Source: CAXCDZ01 sp963981525
GTDB lineage: Bacteria; Patescibacteriota; Microgenomatia; UBA1400; UBA12108
Length of the DNA stretch: 7,065 nt
Assembly (NCBI GenBank): GCA_963981525.1
Contig: CAXCDZ010000044.1
Coordinates: 1 to 7,065, forward strand
Direction of reading: 5' to 3'
Below the pieces are notes generated by a model. The model saw only the letters and a program-made list of their open reading frames with translations. It did not search any database and was not told where the DNA came from. The position numbers and the translations under genes are program-made. This document shows positions 1 to 5,968 of the stretch, one piece after another (the first letter of the stretch is position 1; each line of letters starts with the position of its first letter).

Positions 1-1
1 G

Positions 2-532
2 CAAGGCCTGGCAATCAGCTTTATTGGCACCCTCATCCTAGTCGCCGAGCCACTTCTTATGATGACTAACGGCACGATCACCTACTCCCTCTCCGGCAAT
101 CTCATGGTTATCGGGTATAACATCTTTTGGACTCTCTACTGCTTGCTAGCCAAAAAACTCTACAAAAAGATACCAAAGGTCCTCGTCACCGCGCTTGCCT
201 TCCCCATCTATGCCATTATCTTCACTCTCTACATCCTCATCTCACACAACCCTCTCCCCTCACTCAGCATACTTACCACTAGCTCACACCTCTCAATCTC
301 AATGCTGTATATGGTTGTTATGAGCTCCTTTATCGCCGGCACCCTCTACATCTGGGGTCAGGACAAGATAGAGGCCTCCGAAGCCTCCGTCTTCACCTAT
401 CTCCAGGGTATTGTCGCGATCCCAGTTGCCTTCCTCCTGCTTGGTGAGACTCCCTCCCCAATTGCATATCTCGCAATCATCGTCATCGCCCTCGGCGTCT
501 ACCGCGCCGAGTCTAGAGTCAACCAACATTAG
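2..532 (+). CDS. EamA/DMT-superfamily membrane transporter, C-terminal part (5' end outside window)
   Basis: The frame is open from the first bases of the window to a TAG stop, so the gene begins upstream; 176 residues are visible. The visible part starts in GLAISFIGTLILV, which resembles the end of a first EamA repeat. A second repeat follows: a GNLMVIGYNIFWTLYCLLAKKL helix region, two further hydrophobic helices around residues 60-75 and 100-115, and a final pair containing EASEASVFTYLQGIVAIPVA, FLLLGE and LAIIVIALGVYRA. The A-S-V-F-x-Y-L-Q and LLLGE patterns are typical of the last helices of EamA (DMT) permeases. The family consists of about ten-helix inner-membrane exporters of small metabolites; the substrate cannot be read from the sequence. 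The gene lies upstream of and co-directional with rpmE, which has its own promoter in the 42-nt gap. Confidence 0.85.
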   Translation, partial: QGLAISFIGTLILVAEPLLMMTNGTITYSLSGNLMVIGYNIFWTLYCLLAKKLYKKIPKVLVTALAFPIYAIIFTLYILISHNPLPSLSILTTSSHLSISMLYMVVMSSFIAGTLYIWGQDKIEASEASVFTYLQGIVAIPVAFLLLGETPSPIAYLAIIVIALGVYRAESRVNQH

Positions 533-556
533 CACTAGAAGAACTCATCAAAAAGA

Positions 557-565
557 TGGTATAAT
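557..565 (+). promoter_or_regulatory. Extended -10 promoter of rpmE, near-leaderless
   Basis: The gap before rpmE carries TGGTATAAT, a perfect extended -10 (TGnTATAAT). The box ends at 565 and the ATG is at 575, so a start about 7 nt downstream of the box would leave only 2-4 nt of 5' leader. No Shine-Dalgarno sequence lies before the ATG, and no good -35 is visible, as expected of an extended -10 promoter. It probably drives rpmE-prfA. Confidence 0.7.
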
Positions 566-574
566 TATCAAGTT

Positions 575-853
575 ATGAAACAAGGCATCCACCCCAAGAA
601 CCATTCAGTAGTCGTCACCTGCAACTGCGGTGCTGCTTTTGACACCAGCTCGACCAAGTCAGAGATCAAAGTCGACATCTGCGCAAAATGCCATCCCTTC
701 TTCACTGGTGAGATGCGCTTCGTTGACGCGCTCGGCCGAGTCGAGAAGTTCCAACAGAAACAGAAGGCCGCTCAAGAAAAGAAAAAGAAAAAGAACCGCA
801 AATCATCTCAATCTGGACCACAAACTCTCTCAGATATCCGCGCAGCCAACTAG
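575..853 (+). CDS. rpmE: 50S ribosomal protein L31 (bL31), zinc-binding form with Lys-rich C-terminal tail
   Basis: This is large-subunit protein bL31, which sits at the central protuberance/intersubunit bridge. The 92-residue product opens with MKQGIHPK, like E. coli L31 (KxDIHPKY). It has the four zinc-binding cysteines of the C+ form at C16, C18, C36 and C39, and the hallmark CxKCHPFFTG at 36-45, followed by G-R-V-E-K-F. The core ends near residue 62. The remaining ~30 residues form an extension with a run of lysines (about 68-77) not present in the 70-residue E. coli protein; such basic tails may contact rRNA. The first ATG is the only sensible start, and it has no Shine-Dalgarno but an extended -10 box immediately upstream. 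The stop TAG directly abuts the ATG of prfA, indicating an operon. Confidence 0.96.
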   Translation: MKQGIHPKNHSVVVTCNCGAAFDTSSTKSEIKVDICAKCHPFFTGEMRFVDALGRVEKFQQKQKAAQEKKKKKNRKSSQSGPQTLSDIRAAN

Positions 854-1882
854 ATGATCGATTACCAATCTATAGTATCCGAATACGACTCACTCGTCTC
901 CCAATCTTCTGATCCGAATAATGTTTCTCGTCTTGCCGAAATTGGCGAAAAACTCACCGAGCTCCAGCCCAAGGCGCTCCTTGCCCGCCAGATAGTTAAG
1001 ATAGAAGGCAGTATTACGGACAACACACTCCTTGCAAAAGATCCCGAAATGGCAGAACTGGCTAGGCAAGAGTTAGATGAGGCAGAAAAGAGCAAAAAAT
1101 CTCTCCTCAAACAGTTCAAGCTCCTCGAAGAATCCGCATTCAGCGCTCAAGATTCGCGCCCAGCCATCGTCGAGTTTCGTCCTGGTGCTGGCGGCGAAGA
1201 AGCAAAGCTCTGGGCCGAAGATCTCAAGCGCATGTACACCAGATTCGCAGACTCAAATGGCCTCAAGTTCTCGTATGTCGACGATAACACCATCATCTTC
1301 TCTGGCAAGCCAAGTAACAAGGATCTCCCTCAGGGCGCCTATGGTCTTCTCAAATGGGAATCAGGCGTCCACCGCGTTCAGCGTGTCCCCTCCACCGAGT
1401 CCCAGGGCCGCCTACACACCTCAACGGCTAGTCTCGCCGTTCTCCCAAAGGTCGACAAAACCAAGGTGGATGTCAAAGACGAGGACCTAGAATGGCAGTT
1501 CTTTCGCTCAGGTGGCAAAGGTGGCCAAAACGTCAACAAAGTCAGCACTGCAGTCCGCCTCATCCACACCCCCACAGGCATCACAGTAGTCAGTACACAG
1601 GAAAGATACCAGCAGCGCAATCGCGAGATCGCACTCGAGCTTCTGAGCGCACAGTTATGGGAACAAGCAGAGGAAAAAAGACTCGGCAAGCTCGACAGCG
1701 CGAGACGCTCCGCAGTCGGATCTGGCTCACGAGCCGAGAAGATCCGCACCTTCAACTATCCCCAGAACAGAGTTACAGACCACCGCATAGGCGAATCATT
1801 CCACAATCTCGACACCATCCTCGAAGGAGATCTAACCAAGCTCTTCCTCACTCTCCACGAGTTAATTAACTCAACTGAGTAA
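854..1882 (+). CDS. prfA: Peptide chain release factor 1 (RF1)
   Basis: This class I release factor reads UAA and UAG in the ribosomal A site and triggers peptidyl-tRNA hydrolysis. The 342-residue protein has an N-terminal helical domain (about 1-100), then the PCRF region with RPGAGGEEAxLWAEDL (109-123). The codon-recognition motif is P179-S180-T181 within HRVQRVPSTESQGRLHTST; RF1 has P-x-T where RF2 has SPF, so this is RF1. The catalytic GGQ is at 223-225 in RSGGKGGQNVNK. The C-terminal region keeps the RTFNYPQNRVTDHRI motif. It is slightly shorter than E. coli RF1 (360 aa). The ATG follows the rpmE stop without a spacer (TAGATG) and has no Shine-Dalgarno, so translation is probably coupled to rpmE. 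No prmC methyltransferase follows; the next gene is convergent, 25 nt away. Confidence 0.97.
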   Translation: MIDYQSIVSEYDSLVSQSSDPNNVSRLAEIGEKLTELQPKALLARQIVKIEGSITDNTLLAKDPEMAELARQELDEAEKSKKSLLKQFKLLEESAFSAQDSRPAIVEFRPGAGGEEAKLWAEDLKRMYTRFADSNGLKFSYVDDNTIIFSGKPSNKDLPQGAYGLLKWESGVHRVQRVPSTESQGRLHTSTASLAVLPKVDKTKVDVKDEDLEWQFFRSGGKGGQNVNKVSTAVRLIHTPTGITVVSTQERYQQRNREIALELLSAQLWEQAEEKRLGKLDSARRSAVGSGSRAEKIRTFNYPQNRVTDHRIGESFHNLDTILEGDLTKLFLTLHELINSTE

Positions 1883-1907
1883 CTTCAAAACTGAATCTAC
1901 TGAGACA

Positions 1908-3140
1908 CTAGAATTGTTTTATTGCAGTTTGCACCGCCTCATCCACATCCTCCGTCTCCCTATCATCCTTACTCTCGACTTCCGGTGTAATCCCCTCTTC
2001 TCCAATCCATCGCCCACTAGGCAGTATCCACTTAGCCACCGTCACATGCAAGCTAGACCCATCAGAGAGATCCTGCACCTCTTGCACAGTTCCCTTGCCG
2101 AACGACTGCTCACCTACAATTACCGCTCTCTCGTGGTCCTGGAGAGCCCCAGCCGCGATCTCCGAGGCCGATGCACTCCCACCGTTAATTAGTACTACTA
2201 GCGGGACCTCAGTCAGACTCCCTCTCCTATCAACTTCATAGATCTCTTCCCGCACTCTCCCCTGCTGTCGCACTACTTCACCAGAATCAAGAAACTCTCC
2301 CACCACAAACACCGCACCGTCCAAGTAGCCTCCCGGATTATTGCGCATGTCCAGGATCACTCCGTCCACATTCTTCCCCACGATCTCCTTGACTGCCAGT
2401 ATCCACTCCCTATCAGTTCTCCCTCCGAATCGGTGGAGCATTAGATGAGCATATTCTTTCCCATTCTCATTAACATATTCTAGTTCCAGAGAAGGTACGA
2501 TGATCTCACCACGCACTATCTCGATCTCCAAGGGCTCCAACACATCCTTCCTATACACCGTCAGCGTTACTGGCACTCCCAGCTCTCCTCTAATATTTGT
2601 CACGGCTTCTCGAAGGCTCATTCCCACAGTCTCAACATCCAGATCTTTTGTTTTATCCTGGATTCTTATGATCAGGTCACCTGCCTCTACCCCTGCCTTA
2701 TCAGCTGGAGTATTCTTGAGAGGTGCAATCGCAGCTAATGTAGAATCAATATAACCTAGCTCAATTCCCACACCGTAAAATGATCCATTAAGATTCTCCT
2801 CAGCCTGCTTATTCTCCACAGGTGGCAAATACTGCGTATATGGGTCTCCTAGCGAGCTCGCAAGCCCCCTCATCGATCCCCACGTCATCTCTGCATAATC
2901 TAGCTTACTCGTATCCACATAGCTTTTCTCTAACCGCTTCCATACTTCCCAGAACCGCGCAAAATCAGCTCCCACTACCTGGTTCTTACTAGGTGAGCCC
3001 AGGAACTTAGTCACTGCCGCGCTCTCCGCGTAACCCAGTCGCACCTTCGCAGTCTGATATCCTCCAGCAAATATCAATATCGAGATAGAGAGCCCCACCA
3101 CCACTTGCCTAACAGTTTTGTAACTCAGTTTACGTTTCAT
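1908..3140 (-). CDS. ctpA: S41-family C-terminal processing peptidase (CtpA/CtpB-like), membrane-anchored
   Basis: This is a serine protease of the carboxyl-terminal processing family acting outside the cytoplasmic membrane on envelope proteins; its targets are unknown. The 410-residue protein begins with a basic N-terminus and one hydrophobic segment (about 12-27), a signal anchor or signal peptide with no lipobox cysteine. An N-terminal helical region (about 58-110) precedes a PDZ domain (about 118-205, with GVGIELG and ADKAGVEAGDLIIRI). The peptidase S41 domain follows. Catalytic residues expected from CtpB spacing are all present: Ser324 in GGSASASEI, Lys349 in SFGKGTVQ and Gln353. LDMRNNPGG at 263-271 is the usual strand preceding the active site. 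Length matches the family. The start has no Shine-Dalgarno, and a -10-like box lies just upstream. It is separated from rpsR by 210 nt and is probably its own transcription unit. Confidence 0.95.
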   Translation of the reverse strand: MKRKLSYKTVRQVVVGLSISILIFAGGYQTAKVRLGYAESAAVTKFLGSPSKNQVVGADFARFWEVWKRLEKSYVDTSKLDYAEMTWGSMRGLASSLGDPYTQYLPPVENKQAEENLNGSFYGVGIELGYIDSTLAAIAPLKNTPADKAGVEAGDLIIRIQDKTKDLDVETVGMSLREAVTNIRGELGVPVTLTVYRKDVLEPLEIEIVRGEIIVPSLELEYVNENGKEYAHLMLHRFGGRTDREWILAVKEIVGKNVDGVILDMRNNPGGYLDGAVFVVGEFLDSGEVVRQQGRVREEIYEVDRRGSLTEVPLVVLINGGSASASEIAAGALQDHERAVIVGEQSFGKGTVQEVQDLSDGSSLHVTVAKWILPSGRWIGEEGITPEVESKDDRETEDVDEAVQTAIKQF

Positions 3141-3146
3141 AACTCA

Positions 3147-3158
3147 ATTATCTTAGCA
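3147..3158 (-). promoter_or_regulatory. Putative -10 region of the S41 protease gene
   Basis: Read on the - strand this is TGCTAAGATAAT, which offers two overlapping hexamers: TAAGAT preceded by TGC (an extended -10), or GATAAT (5 of 6 to consensus). The ATG lies only 9 or 6 nt after them, and no Shine-Dalgarno is present. A short or absent leader is implied. No convincing -35 was found. Confidence 0.45.
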
Positions 3159-3190
3159 CGCGCGTAGCAATCCAGGAACACCAAATTTTA

Positions 3191-3342
3191 TCAGCTTTCT
3201 TATAACTAGGCATTCACATATTTTTTAAGTTGTAAAAAATGTCGCAGCGTGACGACGCGAGACCTTAAGGCAAATTTTCAGCAGAAAATTATGCGTGGTT
3301 TTACGTTTAAAATATGTGTGAAATGGCTAGCAAGAAAGTTGA
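3191..3342. other. Structured intergenic element: long nested inverted repeat enclosing internal hairpins
   Basis: The rpsR-ctpA gap contains no gene but strong structure. The outer arms pair as follows: 3191-3201 with 3332-3342 (11 pairs, one G-U in the + sense), CTAG 3206-3209 with 3327-3330, CATT 3211-3214 with 3322-3325, and CACATATTTT 3215-3224 with 3309-3318. Interruptions are small: a 4x1 internal loop, one G-G mismatch and a 3-nt bulge at 3319-3321. Inside, 3232-3237 pairs with 3299-3304, a GC hairpin sits at 3241-3263, and a second hairpin at 3270-3294 pairs ten bases with one bulged A. An alternative AT hairpin (3220-3227 with 3233-3240) competes with the outer stem. It could be a structured RNA on either strand, a 3'-UTR/terminator complex, or a decayed miniature element with terminal inverted repeats. 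I do not recognise it as a known RNA family. Confidence 0.6.
3234..3263 (-). terminator. Candidate intrinsic terminator of the rpsF-ssb-rpsR operon
   Basis: On the - strand a GC-rich hairpin (3263 to 3241) has a 3-bp base GTC/GAC, a T-C mismatch, a C-G pair, a one-base bulge and a GCGT/ACGC top stem with the 4-nt loop CGTC. It is followed by A and six Ts (3239-3234). It lies about 90 nt past the rpsR stop codon, the right place to end the ribosomal operon before the protease gene. The imperfect stem keeps confidence moderate. Confidence 0.55.
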
Positions 3343-3350
3343 GACTATTT

Positions 3351-3569
3351 TTACGCCGCAAAAGGCATCAGAGCAAGAATCCTCGCCCTCTTCACAGCCT
3401 TAGTGAGTGCTCTCTGTTGGCGAGCTGAGATCCCAGTCCTGCTTCTACGCACGATCTTCCCACGCTCAGTAGTAAAAATCTTCAAACTATCTGGAGCCTT
3501 GTAATCAAAAACCTCAGGAATATCTGATTTCTTGACTTTTTTATAGACTATTTTTTTACGCTTGATCAT
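3351..3569 (-). CDS. rpsR: 30S ribosomal protein S18 (bS18)
   Basis: This small-subunit protein binds next to S6 on the platform. The 72-residue product has a basic N-terminus, then the S18 core: DYKAPDSLKIFTTERGKIVRRSRTGISARQQRAL in outline (23-55; key features are F32, E35-R36-G37-K38-I39, R41-R42, T45-G46, Q51-Q52-R53) and the ending AVKRARILALMPF (58-70). Length is typical. The ATG is preceded by AGAAGG with a 6-nt spacer (3581-3576), a good Shine-Dalgarno. It is the last gene of rpsF-ssb-rpsR, 29 nt after ssb. The rplI (L9) gene that often follows rpsR is not present here. Confidence 0.96.
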   Translation of the reverse strand: MIKRKKIVYKKVKKSDIPEVFDYKAPDSLKIFTTERGKIVRRSRTGISARQQRALTKAVKRARILALMPFAA

Positions 3570-3598
3570 ACTTAACCTTCTTTATATTAATTGTTTGT

Positions 3599-4237
3599 TT
3601 AGAAAGGAATGTCCTCGACATTCACTTCATCTAGTTGTTCTTTTTCTGTTTTTGCCTTCTCTACTGGCTTCTTGTCATCCTTAGCTGGTTTCTCAACTTT
3701 CTTCTCTTCCTTCTTTTCTTGCCCCTTCGTAGCCTCTGGCGAAGTGGGGTCATCCACGACTACTACCCCGTCATCAGCAATTGGTGCTGGTTTGATCGTA
3801 GGCTGTGCATTAGGGTCAGCAGTAAAACCGCCACTACTTGGAGCTGGTGCTGGTGATTCCCCTGGTGCACCGCCTTGTCCTGGAGCTCCACCTTCACGGT
3901 GCTTGTTGTCGAGGATCATCATGTTCTCAGCCACAACTTCAGTTGACTCACGTTGCACGTTATCTTGACCAGTCCACTTACGTGTCTGCAGGCGTCCTTC
4001 GATATATACTTTGCGACCCTTAAATAGGAGTTGACCACAGATCTCAGCTAGCTTGCTCCATGCCACAACCCTGTGAAACTGCACATCTTCCTGTCTCTCA
4101 CCTGCCTCAGTTGTCCAGCCACGGTTAGTAGCTAGGCCAAAAGTAGCAACAGCAGTACCTGAGGGGGTATAACGTAGGTCAACGTCGCGGGTTAGGTTAC
4201 CGATTAGCATTACTCTGTTTAACGATCTTGTAGACAT
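3599..4237 (-). CDS. ssb: Single-stranded DNA-binding protein
   Basis: This protein coats single-stranded DNA during replication, recombination and repair and recruits partner enzymes. Residues 1-112 form the OB fold (LNRVMLIGNLTRDVDLRYTPSG; HRVVAWSKLAE; KVYIEGRLQTRKW). W41, W60 and W89 sit where E. coli SSB has W40, W54 and W88, which stack on DNA. Residues 113-200 are a low-complexity linker, first Gly/Pro/Ala-rich, then Lys/Glu-rich from about 172 to 200. The protein ends in the acidic interaction tip DEVNVEDIPF (203-212), with the diagnostic terminal I-P-F. At 212 aa it is somewhat longer than the 178-aa E. coli protein because of the linker. AAGGAG lies 4 nt before the ATG (4247-4242). 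Its place between rpsF and rpsR is the classic bacterial arrangement. Confidence 0.97.
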   Translation of the reverse strand: MSTRSLNRVMLIGNLTRDVDLRYTPSGTAVATFGLATNRGWTTEAGERQEDVQFHRVVAWSKLAEICGQLLFKGRKVYIEGRLQTRKWTGQDNVQRESTEVVAENMMILDNKHREGGAPGQGGAPGESPAPAPSSGGFTADPNAQPTIKPAPIADDGVVVVDDPTSPEATKGQEKKEEKKVEKPAKDDKKPVEKAKTEKEQLDEVNVEDIPF

Positions 4238-4279
4238 ATCTCTCCTTTGTGTTTTTTTACTAACTCAATAATACTTCTT

Positions 4280-4555
4280 TTACTCTACTCTCACAAATAG
4301 CGATCTGAGGAGGTTTTCTTGGATTCGGAGGTCTGCAGCTAGTTTGGGTTGTGCCTCAGGTGGCAAAGCCAAAACGTAGTGCATATAGACGCCAGTTTTG
4401 AGTTTCTTGATTGGGTATGCGAGAGTCTTCTCTCCCCACTCGTCTTCGGTCTTGATCTCGCCTTTGGCTGCTTTCACAAACTCAGTTACGAGCTTAGTGA
4501 TCTCTTTCATCTCGCTTTTATTGGCCGTGATTAACGTTAGTTCGTATGTATTCAT
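4280..4555 (-). CDS. rpsF: 30S ribosomal protein S6 (bS6)
   Basis: This small-subunit platform protein pairs with S18. The 91-residue product starts MNTYELTLIT, the standard S6 opening strand, and contains the family motif WGEKTLAYPIKK (40-51) with the following GVYMHYVLAL strand, and LRIQENLLRSLFVRVE at the end (the usual L-x-x-x-x-x-I-L-R). The frame is open a further ten codons upstream, but that extension would overlap ychF and does not resemble S6, so the start at 4555 is chosen. It has no Shine-Dalgarno; a TAGAAT box lies 7 nt upstream, suggesting a near-leaderless mRNA for rpsF-ssb-rpsR. The protein is short for the family because it lacks the C-terminal tail. The gap to ssb is 42 nt. 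Confidence 0.95.
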   Translation of the reverse strand: MNTYELTLITANKSEMKEITKLVTEFVKAAKGEIKTEDEWGEKTLAYPIKKLKTGVYMHYVLALPPEAQPKLAADLRIQENLLRSLFVRVE

Positions 4556-4562
4556 ATGGGGT

Positions 4563-4591
4563 ATTCTACTATCCTCCGATCGCAAAGTCCA
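4563..4591 (-). promoter_or_regulatory. Putative promoter of rpsF-ssb-rpsR overlapping the end of ychF
   Basis: On the - strand TAGAAT (4568-4563) lies exactly 7 nt before the rpsF ATG. Seventeen nt upstream is TGGACT (4591-4586), matching 4 of 6 positions of TTGACA. The box follows directly on the ychF stop codon, giving TAGTAGAATAC. The same 11-mer, at the same distance from the ATG, precedes ychF. The start point would fall at or next to the ATG. Confidence 0.5.
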
Positions 4592-5543
4592 CTATATCAT
4601 CATCCTGCATCACGTATTCCTTGCCTTCTTGCCGCACTTTCCCCTTTTCCGCCGCCCCCTTCCAACCGCCTAGCTCCAAAAAATCATCATAATTACAGAT
4701 CTTCGCCTTGATAAATTTCTTAGTAAAATCAGTGTGGATCACCCCGGCTGCCTTAGGTGCAGTGATCCCTACTGGAATCGTCCATGCTCGCACCTCTTTC
4801 TCCCCTGCTGTGAGATAACTCATCAGCCCCAGTGTCTCGTATGCCTTGCTAATCAGTCGCACTAGTCCAGAGTCCGTAACTCCCAGCTCTGCTAGATACT
4901 CACTGCGCTCCTCACCAGATAGCTCAGACAGCTCTTCTTCGACTTTGGCGCAGATCGCAACCACTTGAGATCGCTCGACTCCCAGCTCATCTGCATACTT
5001 GTTCTCTAGCGCTTCACATTCCGACAACTGGTCTTCCCCCACGTTCAGGATCACCATGATTGGCTTTTTCGAGAATAGAGGCAATATCTGCTCATCTGCA
5101 TTCTTTTTTTTATTATGCTTCTCTACCATCTCCATGTCAGATAGATCTAGCTCTGTCAGGACTGTCTCAAAATCACTCTTAGGATCAGTTGACCCTTCCT
5201 TTACGATATTATCGTCCGCAAACACGCGCACCACATGCGCAATCACCGAGACCTCACGGATATGGGAGAGGAACTTATTCCCCAGCCCCTCACCAGTTGA
5301 CGCTCCCTTGATTAGTCCCGCAATATCCACGAACTCAACAGTCGCAGGCACCGTCTTGGCCGCCCCCACTACCTCAGCCAGCTTATCCAGACGCTCGTCA
5401 GGCACAGGCACGATACCAACATTCGGCTCAATAGTCGCAAACGGGTAATTCGCCGCATATGCCTGCTGCTTAGACAAGAGTGCATTAAATAGCGTACTCT
5501 TCCCCACATTTGGTAATCCGACTATGCCTACTGACAAACTCAT
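4569..5543 (-). CDS. ychF: YchF/OLA1-type ribosome-associated ATPase with shortened helical domain
   Basis: This is a TRAFAC-class P-loop protein of the Obg family that in characterised members prefers ATP, associates with ribosomes and affects stress responses. In the 324 residues, G1 is GLPNVGKST (9-17), NYPFATIEPNVG (32-43) is the YchF-specific switch I region, and G3 is DIAG (73-76), followed by LIKGASTGEGLGNKFL. The non-canonical G4 is N167-V-G-E170, the NxxE that distinguishes YchF from GTPases with NKxD. A C-terminal TGS domain follows (about 245-322: TAGEKEVRAWTI, AAGVIHTDF, GKVRQEGKEYVMQDDDIVDF). It is about 40 residues shorter than E. coli YchF (363 aa). The loss falls between ELDLSDMEMVEKH and KKPIMVILNVGE, where the antiparallel helical domain normally sits. 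There is no Shine-Dalgarno, and a TAGAAT box lies 7 nt before the ATG. Confidence 0.96.
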   Translation of the reverse strand: MSLSVGIVGLPNVGKSTLFNALLSKQQAYAANYPFATIEPNVGIVPVPDERLDKLAEVVGAAKTVPATVEFVDIAGLIKGASTGEGLGNKFLSHIREVSVIAHVVRVFADDNIVKEGSTDPKSDFETVLTELDLSDMEMVEKHNKKKNADEQILPLFSKKPIMVILNVGEDQLSECEALENKYADELGVERSQVVAICAKVEEELSELSGEERSEYLAELGVTDSGLVRLISKAYETLGLMSYLTAGEKEVRAWTIPVGITAPKAAGVIHTDFTKKFIKAKICNYDDFLELGGWKGAAEKGKVRQEGKEYVMQDDDIVDFAIGG

Positions 5544-5550
5544 GGTGTGT

Positions 5551-5579
5551 ATTCTACTACACGCTCATCACCTCTCCAA
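5551..5579 (-). promoter_or_regulatory. Putative promoter of ychF
   Basis: On the - strand TTGGAG (5579-5574), a 17-nt spacer and TAGAAT (5556-5551) precede the ychF ATG (5543) by 7 nt. The TTG triplet and the 17-nt spacing fit a sigma70-type promoter. The -35 part overlaps the last codons of the upstream toxin-like gene. No Shine-Dalgarno is present, so the mRNA is predicted to be leaderless or nearly so. Confidence 0.5.
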
Positions 5580-5957
5580 CACAACCGTCGAGTCCATCTC
5601 CAACATCCTCATCTTCACCAGTTTCTTGAGTTGATCATCCTTATAATTCTCGATGTGTGTTCCAAACGCAAGGAAAATAATCATCTTCCCAACATACCAG
5701 AAACAAATTCTCGGACATTGCCCCTGGCTCAATCCCTTTACATTCATCGTAATCTTGTACACCTCAATATTCGCCCCCACTCTGTCAACTCTCCGCAACA
5801 CCTTCTTTGTAAACATTGGACTTATTGGATCAGAAAAATGGATTCCCAACAGCTTCTTAAGATGTCGATATCCATTATCCCCTCCAGAATATTTCTTGTT
5901 AAACTTCCTAATTCGTCGCGCAAAAGTCTTATGTTCCAGAAACTCGATGCTTTGCAC
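5568..5957 (-). CDS. Putative RelE/ParE-superfamily toxin (partner of Panacea antitoxin)
   Basis: The product is a small basic protein of 129 residues. It resembles the RelE/HigB fold: an N-terminal helical pair (TFARRIRKFNKKY, 11-23; YRHLKKLLGIHF, 30-41), then strands LRRVDRVGANIEVYKITM (54-71), PRICFWYVGKMIIFLAFG (82-99) and a terminal helix after HIENYKDD. The pattern of P-R-I-C-F-W-Y followed by a hydrophobic strand and a G-x-H-x-x-x-Y end is that of RelE-like mRNA interferases, but no family is identified with certainty. Two GTG starts are possible. The one at 5957 is chosen because GGAGG lies 5 nt before it; the GTG at 5969 overlaps the antitoxin stop by one base (TAGTG) and would add four residues. 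It follows the antitoxin gene directly and ends in tandem TGA TGA, the only TGA stop in the window. Confidence 0.6.
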   Translation of the reverse strand: MQSIEFLEHKTFARRIRKFNKKYSGGDNGYRHLKKLLGIHFSDPISPMFTKKVLRRVDRVGANIEVYKITMNVKGLSQGQCPRICFWYVGKMIIFLAFGTHIENYKDDQLKKLVKMRMLEMDSTVVLER

Positions 5958-5962
5958 TTCCC

Positions 5963-5967
5963 CCTCC
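5963..5967 (-). promoter_or_regulatory. Ribosome binding site that decides the toxin start
   Basis: GGAGG on the - strand, followed by GGGAA and then GTG at 5957. This is the strongest Shine-Dalgarno in the window. It supports the second of two in-frame GTG codons as the start and lies just after the antitoxin stop codon. Confidence 0.6.
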
Positions 5968-5968
5968 A

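Noticed and set aside
862..1755. Open antisense frames opposite prfA, and similar frames opposite ctpA, ssb and ychF
   Set aside because: Their translations are low-complexity Ser/Arg/Leu-rich shadows without family resemblance or ribosome binding sites, and the sense genes are certain.
1894..1923. Hairpin AATCTA/TAGAATT followed by GTTTTATT as a prfA terminator
   Set aside because: The stem is only six AT-rich pairs with a bulge and a 9-nt loop; too weak to call, although convergent genes do need a terminator here.
3141..3350. tRNA, tmRNA or other known RNA in the largest gap
   Set aside because: No T-arm consensus, CCA end or other recognisable motif was found in either orientation.
3185..3352. 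Target-site duplication (ATTTTA / ATTTTTA) flanking the inverted repeat as proof of a transposed element
   Set aside because: The right copy is not adjacent to the arm and the two differ in length; AT-rich words like this are expected by chance.
4556..4585. S6 starting ten codons earlier, overlapping the end of ychF
   Set aside because: The extension does not resemble S6, and MNTYELTLIT is the standard family start.
5562..5570. TGA recoded as glycine, as in Gracilibacteria/SR1
   Set aside because: No core gene in the window has an in-frame TGA, and the toxin-like gene ends in two TGAs in a row, which fits a stop.
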